Origin: Ignavibacteriota bacterium
GTDB taxonomy: Bacteria > Bacteroidota > Ignavibacteria > UBA10030 > SZUA-254
NCBI GenBank assembly: GCA_025358305.1
Contig: JANYJZ010000032.1
Coordinates: 82,418-146,417, forward strand
Reading direction: 5' to 3'
DNA: 64,000 nucleotides
Part shown: piece after piece, positions 7,944 through 17,215 of the stretch
Numbering within the stretch: position 1 is the stretch's first letter
How the letters are laid out: each line of letters starts with the position of its first letter
Translations under genes and position numbers: made by a program
The notes under the pieces: model-generated
What the model was told of the DNA's origin: nothing
The model's database searches: none
Seen by the model: only the letters and a program-made list of their open reading frames with translations

Positions 7944-9356
7944 TCATGCGTGCCGGAAGAGTGCTCCCGCGGTCTTGAGCAGGATCTTGATGTCGAACCG
8001 GAGCGACCAGTTCTCGATATAGTAGATGTCGTACTTGATCCGCTCCTCGAGCGACGAGTTGCCCCGAAGGCCGTTCACCTGCGCCCACCCCGTCATCCCC
8101 GTCTTCACCCTGTGCCGGTCGAGATACTTCGGGATCCGGTCCTTGAACTGGTCGACGAAGTAGGTCCGTTCAGGACGCGGACCAACGAGGCTCATGTCCC
8201 CCCGGAGGACGTTGAAGAGCTGCGGCAGCTCGTCGATGCTCGTCCGGCGCAGGACCTTTCCGACGCGCGTCTGCCGCGGGTCGTCCACAATGCCGAGGCC
8301 GGCCTCCCGGTCCCCCTTCTCCGCCCCCGCCACCATTGTACGGAACTTGATCATCTCGAAGCGCTTCCCGTCGAGGCCGAGCCGCTCTTGCCGAAAGAAG
8401 ACCGGCCCCGAGGAGCCGAGCCGGACCGCGACTGCGGCCGCGAGAAGGAACGGCGAGAGAACGACCAGGAGCGAGCCCGCCAAGACCGCGTCGAACGCCC
8501 GCTTCGTGATGCCGCCCCACGACGTCATGGGGTTCCCCTTGAGCCGGATGAACGGGATCCCCTCGATCTCCTGCATCTGCATGTTCGCGGCGAGGAGCTC
8601 GAGGACGTCGGGGACCATCATGAACTCGACGTTCACCCCTTCGCACTCCTCGACGAGCGTGTAGAGCTTCGGATGGTCGGTGTGGGGAAGAGCGATGAGG
8701 GCGAGTTCGATCGATTCCGAGGCGAGTCGGGCGGGGACCTCCGAGAGCGTGCCGATGCATCGCGCCGCAAGAAGGGGCGAGCCGGCCGCCGGGGGCGCAT
8801 CCGCGAAATACCCGGCGATGCGGTAGCCGAGGAGCGGATGGTTGTGGAGCACGCCGTAGATCCGGCCCGCGACGTCGCTCGAGCCGATGATGACCGCGTT
8901 GCGCACTTCGCGTCCGAGCCGGTGAAGCGCCACCTCGATTCGCCGGAGGAAGACCCTGCCGAGAAACACCCCGAGGATCGACGTGAGCCAGAGCAGGACG
9001 ACGACGACGCGGGAGAACGAAAACGCCCTGTAGAAAAAGGCGGCGCTCATGACGATGAGGATGCCGAGGGTGATGCGGCCGGCGATGTGAAAGAACTCGT
9101 CGGCGAGGCCGACGTTCCGGCGCGCGCCGTAAAGTCCGCGCGACTGGAACAGGAGAAGCCACACGGGGATGATGACGGCCGAGGCGTAGAGGTAGGCGCC
9201 GAACGGGGGCGTGTCCTCGGTGAGCGGCAGGAAGCTGATGACCGCCGTGTTGAACCGCAGCCAGTACGCCAGAAGGAACGACCCCTCGATCGACAGCGCG
9301 TCGAAAAGGACTCCGAGAGCGGGAAGGAGCACGTCGTTGCGGCGGGGGCGCGCCAT
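7944..9356 (-). CDS. Exopolysaccharide polyprenyl glycosylphosphotransferase (WbaP/WcaJ-like)
   Basis: A 470-residue membrane enzyme that transfers a sugar-1-phosphate from a nucleotide sugar to undecaprenyl phosphate, the first step of a surface-polysaccharide repeat unit. It has four to five N-terminal membrane helices, a central Rossmann-like CoA-binding-3 segment (NAVIIGSSDVAGRIYGVL), then a reentrant helix and the catalytic bacterial sugar transferase domain. The domain carries the hallmark FFRQERLGLDGKRFEMIKFR, the IDELPQLFNVL motif, GDMSLVGPRPE and GWAQVNG. The ATG at 9356 is preferred; a TTG at 9377 overlaps the gmhA stop and is the alternative. The sugar cannot be predicted. Confidence 0.9.
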   Translation of the reverse strand: MARPRRNDVLLPALGVLFDALSIEGSFLLAYWLRFNTAVISFLPLTEDTPPFGAYLYASAVIIPVWLLLFQSRGLYGARRNVGLADEFFHIAGRITLGILIVMSAAFFYRAFSFSRVVVVLLWLTSILGVFLGRVFLRRIEVALHRLGREVRNAVIIGSSDVAGRIYGVLHNHPLLGYRIAGYFADAPPAAGSPLLAARCIGTLSEVPARLASESIELALIALPHTDHPKLYTLVEECEGVNVEFMMVPDVLELLAANMQMQEIEGIPFIRLKGNPMTSWGGITKRAFDAVLAGSLLVVLSPFLLAAAVAVRLGSSGPVFFRQERLGLDGKRFEMIKFRTMVAGAEKGDREAGLGIVDDPRQTRVGKVLRRTSIDELPQLFNVLRGDMSLVGPRPERTYFVDQFKDRIPKYLDRHRVKTGMTGWAQVNGLRGNSSLEERIKYDIYYIENWSLRFDIKILLKTAGALFRHA

Positions 9357-9373
9357 CACCGGGGTCTCGAGTG

Positions 9374-9976
9374 TCAAGCGAACATTTCGTTTTCCACGAT
9401 GCCGCAGAGGATATGCGCGACCGTGATGTGCCCCTCCTGGATCCGCTGGGTGTCGTCCGACGGAATGATGATCGCGATGTCGACGAGGTCCTTCGCGGGT
9501 CCTCCGCCCTTCCCGAGGAACCCGATGACGATCATCCCCTTCTTCTTCGCTTCGGCGGCCGCGCGGTTGACGTTTTCCGACTTGCCGCTCGTGCTGATCG
9601 CGATGAGGACGTCGCCCTTGTTCCCGAGTCCCTCCACCTGCCGCGAGAAGATGTTCTCGAAGCCGATATCGTTCCCGCCCGCGGTGATCATGGAGGAGTC
9701 GGTCGTCAGGGCGATCGCCGGGAGCGCTCTCCGGTCGTGCTTCGTCATCCGGATGACGAGCTCGGTGGCGATGTGCTGCGAATCCGCCGCGCTTCCGCCG
9801 TTGCCGCAGAGGAGCACCTTGCCGCCCTCCTTGTACGTCCGGAGGATCGCGTCGACAGCCTTGAGGATGTCGCCGGCGCAGGCCTCGTACATCCGCTTCT
9901 TCGTATCGGCGCTGTCGTTGAGCTGGTCCTGGATGTATTTCTGTCGATAGACGAGCGTGAGCGGCGAGTGTGCCAT
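9374..9976 (-). CDS. gmhA: Sedoheptulose-7-phosphate isomerase-like SIS protein
   Basis: A 200-residue SIS-domain protein. The GNGGSAADSQHIATELV stretch (with the catalytic-type glutamate of TELV), the phosphate-binding ISTSGKSENV loop, and the C-terminal EGHITVAHILCGIVE helix with its histidine match GmhA. GmhA makes D-glycero-D-manno-heptose-7-phosphate for the LPS core. The ATG at 9976 fits the family length; a longer upstream frame exists but is mostly 5' leader. It lies between alaS and the sugar transferase gene, consistent with cell-surface glycan synthesis. Related SIS proteins such as DiaA are less likely given the TELV motif. Confidence 0.8.
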   Translation of the reverse strand: MAHSPLTLVYRQKYIQDQLNDSADTKKRMYEACAGDILKAVDAILRTYKEGGKVLLCGNGGSAADSQHIATELVIRMTKHDRRALPAIALTTDSSMITAGGNDIGFENIFSRQVEGLGNKGDVLIAISTSGKSENVNRAAAEAKKKGMIVIGFLGKGGGPAKDLVDIAIIIPSDDTQRIQEGHITVAHILCGIVENEMFA

Positions 9977-10056
9977 GGTGGTATGTCGTAAAGTGATCGG
10001 TTTCAGTGACCCCGGCGCTCCTTCAACAAGAGCACTTGGGGGAGGTGACACTTGGT

Positions 10057-12909
10057 TTACATCATGCCGCGTACGATCGCGAGGGTCTCGGCCAAGGCGT
10101 CGTCGAGTTTTCCGGCGTCCTTCCCTCCAGCCGTCGCCAGGTGCGGCCGTCCGCCGCCCCCGCCGCCGACGCGGCGCGCGAGCTCGCCGACGATCTTGCC
10201 GGCCTGGAGCTTCTTCCCCGCGACGAGGTCGTCGGTGACGACGCAGACAAATGCCGCCTTGTCGTCGATGACGGCGCCGAGGACGCCGACGCCGGAGGTG
10301 AGCTTCGTCCGGAGCGCGTCGCCCAGGGACTTCAATTCATCCATGTCCAGCGCGGCGATCCGTGACGACACAACGGTGATCGCGCCAACCTTCTCGCCCG
10401 AGGAAGCGAGCTCGTCAATGCCGCCGGAGGCTTCCTTCATCCGCTTGGCGCTGAGCGCCTTCTTCAGTTCGTGCGCCCGTTCGCCCGCTTCTTCGATCGC
10501 CTTCTCGCGTTGGGCAAGGAGGCCGTCGAGAAGCCCGATCGATGCGCGGTCCACTGTCCCGGCTGGAAGCGTGACGGCGCCGAGCGACGGCCGCGCCGCC
10601 TTTCCGGGATGCGCCCCAAGGGAGAGCTGCCGCCCGAGGTCCTCCTCCTCCCGAATGAGTTTCTCGAGCTGCGCGTCAAGCTCGCCGATGTGCGCCGCGC
10701 GCTTTCGGACGTACTGCGCCAGGCCTTCGCCCGTCACCGCCTCGAGCCGGCGTATGCCGCTCGCGATCCCCGACTCCGAAACGATCTTGAACAGCCCGAT
10801 CTCGCGCGTGTTTCGGACATGTGTCCCGCCGCAGAGCTCGACGGAGAACCCCGGGTCGATCTCGACGATGCGCACTCGGTCGCCGTACTTGTCGCCGAAG
10901 AACATCTTGACGTTCGGGTAGCGCGCCTTCGCCGCTTCGATCGTGAGCCACTCCTTCGGATCGTTCAAGGCGTGGACGGCGATGTTCTCTCCGATCTTTC
11001 CGTTGACGATCTCCTCGATCTCCCTGAGCTGGTCGTGCGTGATGCGCTCGAAATGGTTGAAGTCGAACCGCAGATGCTCCGGGGAGACGAGAGATCCCTG
11101 CTGATGGGCATGCGTCCCGAGGACGCGCCTCAAGGCCTCGTGAACAAGGTGCGTCGCGCTATGGTTCCGTTCGATGTTCCTCCGGCGGTCCGGGCCTACC
11201 TCCGCAGCTACGGCGTCGCCGGGCTGGAGATCTGCGGCGGTCTTGAGAACGAGGATGCCGAGGGTGTCGTTTCGGACGGTGTCAAGGACGTCGAGGATCG
11301 CTCCGGAGTGCCGGACGACGCCCGTGTCGCCGACCTGGCCGCCGGACTCGCCGTAGAACGGCGAGGCTTCGATCACCAGGAGGTTCCCCTCGACCTGGAC
11401 GACGGTCGTCTGGGAGAAAAGATCTTCGTATCCCGTGAAACGCGCGCTCTTGCGGACGGCGCTGACGTCAAGTTTCTTGGCATCCGTGCTGCCGAGGAGC
11501 GCCGAGGCGACGCCGGACGCCTTGTCGGGCCTCGCGAGGCCCGACCGACGAGCGCCGCGGGCACGAGATTTCTGTTCCTCCATGAGGCGCCCGAACACGG
11601 ACGTGTCGACCGTGAGGCCACGTTCCGCGGCCATGAGTTCAGTGAGATCGAGCGGAAAGCCGTACGTGTCGTAGAGCTTGAATGCCTCATCGCCGGGGAA
11701 CTCGCCCGCGCCGCCAAGGCGTTTGGCGACCGCGTCGAAGACCTCGAGGCCGCGGTCGAGCGTTGCGTTGAAGCTCTCTTCTTCCCCCTTGATGACGCGC
11801 TCGATGTGCGCTTGGCGCTCACGGAGCTCGGGATACTGCGCGCCCATCGACGCAACGACGGCCTGGACGATCTCGAAGATGAACGGATCGTGCATGTCGA
11901 GCGTGCGCCCGAATCGCGCCGCGCGCCGTAATATCCGGCGCATGACATAGCCTCTGCCCTCGTTCGAGGGGATGGCGCCGTCGGCGATGGAACAAGAGAG
12001 CATCCGCACATGGTCGGCGATGACGCGCATGGCGACATCGGTCTCGAACTGCGAGAGTTCGGCATCGGGCACCGGGCCCGTGTACGCGCCGCGCAGATCG
12101 GCCTGCGAGATGAACCGACCGGCGTACGGCTTCCCCGTCACCGATGAGATCCTGCCGATGATGGGGAGAAAGACATCCGTGTCGTAGTTCGACCGCTTCT
12201 GCTGGAGGACGGCGCAGATGCGCTCGAACCCCATGCCCGTGTCGACGTGCTTCGCTGGCAGGGGCGTCAGCGCGCCGACCGCATCCCGGTCGTATTGGAT
12301 GAAGACGAGGTTCCAGATCTCCATGACGCGCGGGTCGCCCGCGTTGACGAGATCGCGCCCAGATCCGTCGGGCGTGAGGTCGACGTGGATCTCCGAGCAG
12401 GGGCCGCAGGGACCGGTCTCCCCCATCTCCCAGAAGTTGTCCTTCTTCCCGAACCGGAGCACATGCGACGCCTCGATGTCCGTGACACTCGTCCAGAGCC
12501 CGGCGGCCTCGTCGTCCGACTCGAACACGGTGACGAACAGCCGCTTCTTGTCGAGGCCCCAGACATGCGTCAGGAGTTCCCAGGCCCAGGAGATCGCCTC
12601 TTTCTTGTAGTAGTCTCCGAACGACCAGTTACCGAGCATCTCGAAGAGGGTGTGGTGGTAGGTGTCGCGGCCCACTTCTTCGAGGTCGTTGTGCTTGCCG
12701 CTGACGCGGATGCACTTCTGCGAATCGGCGGCGCGCACATAGTCGCGCTTCCCCGTGCCGAGGAAGACGTCCTTGAACTGGTTCATTCCCGCGTTGGTGA
12801 ACAGGAGCGTCGGATCTTCGAACGGGATGACGGGAGCGCTCGGTACGATGCGGTGCGCGCGCTCTTCAAAAAAACGGAGAAAACTCGATCGGATCTCTGT
12901 GGATGTCAT
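10057..12909 (-). CDS. alaS: Alanyl-tRNA synthetase
   Basis: A 950-residue class II synthetase charging tRNA-Ala. Domains in order: the catalytic core starting with the typical EIRSSFLRFFEERAH N-terminus, FTNAGMNQFKDVFLG, motif 2 region KCIRVSGKHNDLEEVGRDTYHHT, and GPCGPCSEI. The editing domain follows with HxxxH (HLVHE) and CGGTH zinc ligands, then an oligomerising coiled coil and the C-Ala domain ending in a glycine-rich GGGGGGRP loop. It is longer than the usual ~875 residues; the extra length lies mostly in the linker before the editing domain and the helical region after CGGTH. It begins 48 nt after clpS. Confidence 0.97.
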   Translation of the reverse strand: MTSTEIRSSFLRFFEERAHRIVPSAPVIPFEDPTLLFTNAGMNQFKDVFLGTGKRDYVRAADSQKCIRVSGKHNDLEEVGRDTYHHTLFEMLGNWSFGDYYKKEAISWAWELLTHVWGLDKKRLFVTVFESDDEAAGLWTSVTDIEASHVLRFGKKDNFWEMGETGPCGPCSEIHVDLTPDGSGRDLVNAGDPRVMEIWNLVFIQYDRDAVGALTPLPAKHVDTGMGFERICAVLQQKRSNYDTDVFLPIIGRISSVTGKPYAGRFISQADLRGAYTGPVPDAELSQFETDVAMRVIADHVRMLSCSIADGAIPSNEGRGYVMRRILRRAARFGRTLDMHDPFIFEIVQAVVASMGAQYPELRERQAHIERVIKGEEESFNATLDRGLEVFDAVAKRLGGAGEFPGDEAFKLYDTYGFPLDLTELMAAERGLTVDTSVFGRLMEEQKSRARGARRSGLARPDKASGVASALLGSTDAKKLDVSAVRKSARFTGYEDLFSQTTVVQVEGNLLVIEASPFYGESGGQVGDTGVVRHSGAILDVLDTVRNDTLGILVLKTAADLQPGDAVAAEVGPDRRRNIERNHSATHLVHEALRRVLGTHAHQQGSLVSPEHLRFDFNHFERITHDQLREIEEIVNGKIGENIAVHALNDPKEWLTIEAAKARYPNVKMFFGDKYGDRVRIVEIDPGFSVELCGGTHVRNTREIGLFKIVSESGIASGIRRLEAVTGEGLAQYVRKRAAHIGELDAQLEKLIREEEDLGRQLSLGAHPGKAARPSLGAVTLPAGTVDRASIGLLDGLLAQREKAIEEAGERAHELKKALSAKRMKEASGGIDELASSGEKVGAITVVSSRIAALDMDELKSLGDALRTKLTSGVGVLGAVIDDKAAFVCVVTDDLVAGKKLQAGKIVGELARRVGGGGGGRPHLATAGGKDAGKLDDALAETLAIVRGMM

Positions 12910-12957
12910 GGTTGCTAAAATAGTTGAATGGAACGGCCGGCCCCGCTTCGACTCTGC

Positions 12958-13245
12958 CTATACCTCGATCTGCGTCATGAGGTCGATCTCCTCCAGGACG
13001 GAGCTCACCTGCACGCACCGCGTCACTTCCCCCTCGAAGACGGTGGCTTTCCCGGTATGATGCACTTCCCAGGTCAGGGCCTCCGCTTTCGCGGTTTCAC
13101 AGCCGGTCGCCTTGATGATCTGGTTGATCACCTCTTCGAACGTATGGACCTCGTCGTTGAACAGGATGACCCTGGCCGGATACTCGAGGCCGAGATCAGG
13201 GGCATGCTCATCGTGCGCATGGGATAAAGGATCGGTTGCTGTCAT
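12958..13245 (-). CDS. clpS: ClpS adaptor of the ClpAP protease
   Basis: A 95-residue protein that delivers N-degron substrates to ClpA/ClpC. The core is clear: a VILFNDEVHTFEEVI segment forming the substrate-binding pocket, the ATGCETAKAEALTWEVHHTG helix-loop with the conserved H-x-x-G, and a final strand ending around VLEEI. The ATG at 13245 is preferred, because the longer frame would start at 13299, upstream of the -10 element of its own promoter. It is the first gene of a minus-strand operon with alaS, gmhA and a sugar transferase. Confidence 0.9.
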   Translation of the reverse strand: MTATDPLSHAHDEHAPDLGLEYPARVILFNDEVHTFEEVINQIIKATGCETAKAEALTWEVHHTGKATVFEGEVTRCVQVSSVLEEIDLMTQIEV

Positions 13246-13278
13246 GATAACGGGTACAATGGCATTGAAACTCACCCA

Positions 13279-13307
13279 AAAGTAGCAAGAATCAGGCACT
13301 TATGCAA
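13279..13307 (-). promoter_or_regulatory. Sigma-70-like promoter of clpS operon
   Basis: Read on the minus strand: TTGCAT (13307-13302), 17 bp, TACTTT (13284-13279). The -10 is followed by TG, so it also fits the Bacteroidota -7 motif TANNTTTG. The clpS ATG lies about 34 nt downstream. Confidence 0.6.
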
Positions 13308-13316
13308 GACGGTCTA

Positions 13317-13345
13317 TTGACTTTCTACTGGAGAAGAAATATATT
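13317..13345 (+). promoter_or_regulatory. Sigma-70-like promoter of the first T9SS cargo gene
   Basis: TTGACT (13317-13322), 17 bp, TATATT (13340-13345), 33 nt before the ATG at 13378. It is back-to-back with the clpS promoter, with only 9 bp between the two -35 elements. Confidence 0.7.
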
Positions 13346-13377
13346 AGAGTTCCGTAGAAGTGCTCATTCAGAGAGGC

Positions 13378-16300
13378 ATGAGACCCCACAAGACCATACT
13401 ACTCGCTGCGTTCATTCTGTTCCTCGCGACGTTCTTCGCAGTGCTCCGGCACGGCGCAGGCGCACCGGCATGGGCCGAGCGCGCTGAGACCGAAGAGACT
13501 GGTGAGATCGGCGGAGCCTGGGGCGCATTCGAATGGTGGTACGCCCAGCGCGCGCAGCCGTTCGACCTCATACCCGCGCAAGGACTGCAGCGCGCCGCCC
13601 TCTACGCCCGCACGTCGATGAAACAGGAACGCACCGCCAACAGGATCTCGAGCGCCGAGTCGGGCTGGATGTCCCTCGGACCGGTCAACGTCGGGGGCCG
13701 CGTTCTCGCGATCGCCGTCGATCCGTCCGACCGGAACACGGTCTGGGTTGGCTCCGCCAGCGGCGGGCTCTGGAAGTCGACGGTCGGCGGCATCGGTTCC
13801 ACCGCCTGGAACCGCGTCACGACCGGATTTCCGACGCTCTCGGTCAGCGCGATCGCGCTCGACCCCTCCTCCCCTTCCACCATCTACATCGGTACCGGCG
13901 AGATCAGCCTCTACCACCGCCCGCTCATCGGCATTCCAGGCGCTCGGTCTTCGTACGGGCTCGGCGTCCTCAAATCGACCGACGGCGGATTGAACTGGAG
14001 CATGACGGGACTGACCTCTGAGTTCGAGGACATCACGGCGGTCGAGAAGGTCCTCGTGAACCCCCTCAACCCGCACACGATCTACGCCGCGACGAGCGAA
14101 GGGACATTCCGGAGCCGGAACGGCGGGGCGGACTGGACGAAGATCCACAGCGTGACGATGGCCATGGACCTCATCATGAGCCCGGCGGACACGAATCTCC
14201 TCTATGTTTCCTGCGGGAGCCTCAACTCTTCCGCCAACCCCGGCCTCTACGCCACGTTGGACGCGGGGAACAGCTGGACGCAGATGACGAACGGCCTCCC
14301 GCTCGTGAACTTCGGCAGAACGGCGCTTGCGATCTCTCCGTCGAGCCCGTCGGTCGTCTATGCGGGGGTCGCCAATGCGAGCTCGTCGTCCATCCTCGGG
14401 CTCTACCGCACGACGAACGGCGGAGGGAGCTGGGCGCTCGCGACGACGGTGAACTACGTCGGGAGCCAGGGTTGGTACGACAACGTCGTCGCGGTCCATC
14501 CGACGAACCCCGACACGGTCTACTGCGCGGGGTTCAACATCCACCGGTCGGCCGACGGCGGCGCCACGCTCCCCCAGATCTCCTCGAGCGGCGTCCACGT
14601 CGACCAGCACGCCATCGCCTTCGACCCGGTCGACCCCTCGGTCATGTATTTTGGGAACGACGGCGGCATCTACAAGAGCACCGACGGCGGCACGACGTTC
14701 ATGAACATCAGCAACAACTTCCTCACCACGCAGTTCTATCCGGGGTTCGCGAACTCCGCGACCGACACGAACCTCTTCATCGGCGGGCTCCAGGATAACG
14801 GTACGCTCAAGCATGTCGGGAACGGCTACTGGCAGCAGATCTTCGGTGGCGACGGCGGATGGTGCGCCATCGACCCCGTGCACACGAACCTCCTCTACTT
14901 TGAGTACCAGTACCTCCAGCTCTACCGGTCGGTGAACAACGGCGTCTCCGCGGGCCCGATCATGAACGGCCTGCCGATCGGCGCGTCGAACGCGAACTTC
15001 ATCCCCCCGTTCGTCATGTCCCCCTCTTCGCCGTCGATCCTCTACGCCGGGAACAAGAACGTCTACAAGACGACGAACGGCGGACTCCTCTGGTTCGCAC
15101 CGAACGGCGGGGCGAACTTCAACGGCACGCCGGTGGCATGTATCGGGGTCTCCAAAACAAGCCCGGACACGCTCCTGGCCGCCACCGGGACGGGATCCCT
15201 CGGTGTCACCTCCGCGTTTGAGGTGTTCGCTTCGGTCAACGGCGGGCAATCCTGGACGAACGTCACCGGGACATTGCCCAACCGCTATCCGACCGACCTG
15301 GAGTTCGATCCGACGAACAGCGCGACCGTCTACGTCACCTACTCGGGGTTCGGCGCGCCGCACGTGTTCAGATCGACGAACGTCGGCCAGTCGTGGACGG
15401 ACATCTCTGCCGGTCTTCCCGACATCCCGCACCAGTCGATCGTCGTCGACCCGGAATACCCGGACCACCTCTATCTCGGCACCGATCTCGGCGTCTACCG
15501 CTCCACGGACGGCGGCGGGAGCTGGGAGGATTTCAGCGTCGGCATGCCGCCGGCGATGATCCTCGACCTCACGATCTCCCGGGAGAATAACGCCTTGAGG
15601 GCGGCCACGTTCGGCAGCGGGCTCTACCAACGCAAGCTCCACCGCACCCCGCTCGTCGCCCTCTCCTCGCCCTCCGGCGGCGAGAAGTATGTCTCGGGGG
15701 AAACGCACCCGATCACGTGGACGCAGAAGTTCCTCGAGTCGGTCCGGCTCGAACTTTCCACCGACGGCGGTGGCACCTGGAGCCTCATCGCGGACAATGT
15801 CCCGGCCGCGCCGGGGAGTTATGCGTGGGTCGTGCCAGGTACCACGACCTTTCACGCCCTCGTGCGCATCATCGACGCCGGGAGCGCCGAGGCATCCGAC
15901 ACGACCGCCGCCGAGTTCGGGATCTACTTTAATCCGGACGTCGCGCAGGGCTGGAACCTCATCAGCGTCGACCGGATCCCTCCCGACCCCTTGTGCACCT
16001 CGGTGTTCCCCACGTCCATCTCCAAGCCGTTCCGTTTCACGAACGGGTACGTCGAAGCCGACTCGCTCAACCCCGGCGTCGGCTACTGGCTGAAGTTCCC
16101 GGACCCGCAGTTCACCGACCTCATGGGGGATTCGCTCCAGAGCGACACGATTGACGTGAAGGCGGGGTGGAACATCATCGGATCGGTCTCCCAGCCCGTC
16201 CCCGTCGCCGAGATCATCGAGCACCCCGCCGGCAACATTTCGTCCTTCATCTACAGCTTCCGGGGGGGCTATTCGACGACCGACTCGATCATTCCGAAGC

Positions 16301-17049
16301 GCGCCTTCTGGGTCAAGGTGGCCTCCAGCGGCACGCTCGTCCTTCCCTACCTGGGGCCGGGATCCCCCGCAGCGCCGAAAGGCACCCATCCAGGGCCGCT
16401 GCCGGAGAATGAGATCACGCTCACCGACCATGACGGGTCGTCCCAGACGCTCTATCTCGCCGAAGGAACGCCTAGCGGAAGGTTCGGCCGCGCCGAGATG
16501 CCTCCCGCGCCGCCAGCCGGCGTCTTTGACGCACGATTCGCCTCCAACGCTTTGGCGGAATCGTTCGCGGGACCCGACGGTACGCCGGTCGTCCGGATGC
16601 TCCAGGTGCGCGATGCCGCTTATCCTCTGACGGTACACTGGAACATGGGAGCCGGCGCACACGGCATCTTCACACTCGTTTCCGGCTCCGCCACGACCGA
16701 ACTCGAGGGGGAGGGGAGCACGGTCCTTGCCGGATCCACGCCGCTTTCGGTCGCCTATGCCCCGGGCGCGCCGACCGCGCTGCCGAGAGCGTTCGCATTG
16801 TATCAAAATTACCCGAATCCGTTCAACCCAACGACGACCATCCGGTATGATCTTCCCGAACAGGCACGGGTTTCCGTCCGCATCTACGACCTCCTCGGCA
16901 GGCAGATCGCCTCTCTTGCCGACGCCGTAGAGCCGGCCGGCGTTCGTGCGGTGCGCTGGGACGCCGCGGGGATCCCGAGCGGCATCTATTTCTGCACGGT
17001 TCGCACCGGTACGCAGAGCGCGACACGAAAGATGCTGCTCCTTCGCTAG
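13378..17049 (+). CDS. T9SS-secreted Asp-box beta-propeller protein
   Basis: A 1223-residue secreted protein. Signal peptide at about residues 1-33. The main body (about 90-760) carries at least ten Asp-box-type motifs (for example STDGGLNW, SRNGGADW, TLDAGNSW, STDGGTTF, SVNGGQSW, STDGGGSW), as in sortilin/VPS10-like and YCF48-like propellers. A ~100-residue Ig-like segment follows (LSSPSGGEKYVSGETHPITW). Next are a GWNLIS...GYWLKFP...GWNIIGS...FWVK module (about 855-1000), a PPAPPAGVFDARF module, and a Por-type sorting tail with [17 protein letters not shown] ending KMLLLR. The ATG at 13378 gives the clean signal peptide; a GTG at 13360 is possible. Substrate or ligand is unknown. Confidence 0.88.
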   Translation: MRPHKTILLAAFILFLATFFAVLRHGAGAPAWAERAETEETGEIGGAWGAFEWWYAQRAQPFDLIPAQGLQRAALYARTSMKQERTANRISSAESGWMSLGPVNVGGRVLAIAVDPSDRNTVWVGSASGGLWKSTVGGIGSTAWNRVTTGFPTLSVSAIALDPSSPSTIYIGTGEISLYHRPLIGIPGARSSYGLGVLKSTDGGLNWSMTGLTSEFEDITAVEKVLVNPLNPHTIYAATSEGTFRSRNGGADWTKIHSVTMAMDLIMSPADTNLLYVSCGSLNSSANPGLYATLDAGNSWTQMTNGLPLVNFGRTALAISPSSPSVVYAGVANASSSSILGLYRTTNGGGSWALATTVNYVGSQGWYDNVVAVHPTNPDTVYCAGFNIHRSADGGATLPQISSSGVHVDQHAIAFDPVDPSVMYFGNDGGIYKSTDGGTTFMNISNNFLTTQFYPGFANSATDTNLFIGGLQDNGTLKHVGNGYWQQIFGGDGGWCAIDPVHTNLLYFEYQYLQLYRSVNNGVSAGPIMNGLPIGASNANFIPPFVMSPSSPSILYAGNKNVYKTTNGGLLWFAPNGGANFNGTPVACIGVSKTSPDTLLAATGTGSLGVTSAFEVFASVNGGQSWTNVTGTLPNRYPTDLEFDPTNSATVYVTYSGFGAPHVFRSTNVGQSWTDISAGLPDIPHQSIVVDPEYPDHLYLGTDLGVYRSTDGGGSWEDFSVGMPPAMILDLTISRENNALRAATFGSGLYQRKLHRTPLVALSSPSGGEKYVSGETHPITWTQKFLESVRLELSTDGGGTWSLIADNVPAAPGSYAWVVPGTTTFHALVRIIDAGSAEASDTTAAEFGIYFNPDVAQGWNLISVDRIPPDPLCTSVFPTSISKPFRFTNGYVEADSLNPGVGYWLKFPDPQFTDLMGDSLQSDTIDVKAGWNIIGSVSQPVPVAEIIEHPAGNISSFIYSFRGGYSTTDSIIPKRAFWVKVASSGTLVLPYLGPGSPAAPKGTHPGPLPENEITLTDHDGSSQTLYLAEGTPSGRFGRAEMPPAPPAGVFDARFASNALAESFAGPDGTPVVRMLQVRDAAYPLTVHWNMGAGAHGIFTLVSGSATTELEGEGSTVLAGSTPLSVAYAPGAPTALPRAFALYQNYPNPFNPTTTIRYDLPEQARVSVRIYDLLGRQIASLADAVEPAGVRAVRWDAAGIPSGIYFCTVRTGTQSATRKMLLLR

Positions 17050-17097
17050 TCCGTTTCCAATTCTCGTGGGATGACCGCAGATTCAGGCATTTTCCCC

Positions 17098-17126
17098 TTG
17101 ACTGAAGGCAGAATAAAGAGTACATT
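17098..17126 (+). promoter_or_regulatory. Sigma-70-like promoter of the beta-helix cargo gene
   Basis: TTGACT (17098-17103), 17 bp, TACATT (17121-17126). The ATG at 17216 is about 90 nt downstream, leaving a moderate leader. Confidence 0.65.
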
Positions 17127-17215
17127 TATCAGGCTTTGCACGTAGAGATAGAACCTTCCACCCTTAACCGAGCAATTTCAAAAGTTCCACTACTTTCACC
17201 ACTCTGGAGACCACC

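Noticed and set aside
10471..11931. A 486-codon plus-strand frame inside alaS
   Set aside because: Low-complexity antisense frame rich in R, D, V and E; alaS on the other strand is unambiguous.
13399..16806. A 1135-codon open frame on the minus strand opposite the Asp-box cargo gene
   Set aside because: It is an antisense shadow of a GC-rich gene: extremely rich in R, G, D and V, with no domain, signal peptide or ribosome binding site. The plus strand has clear domains.
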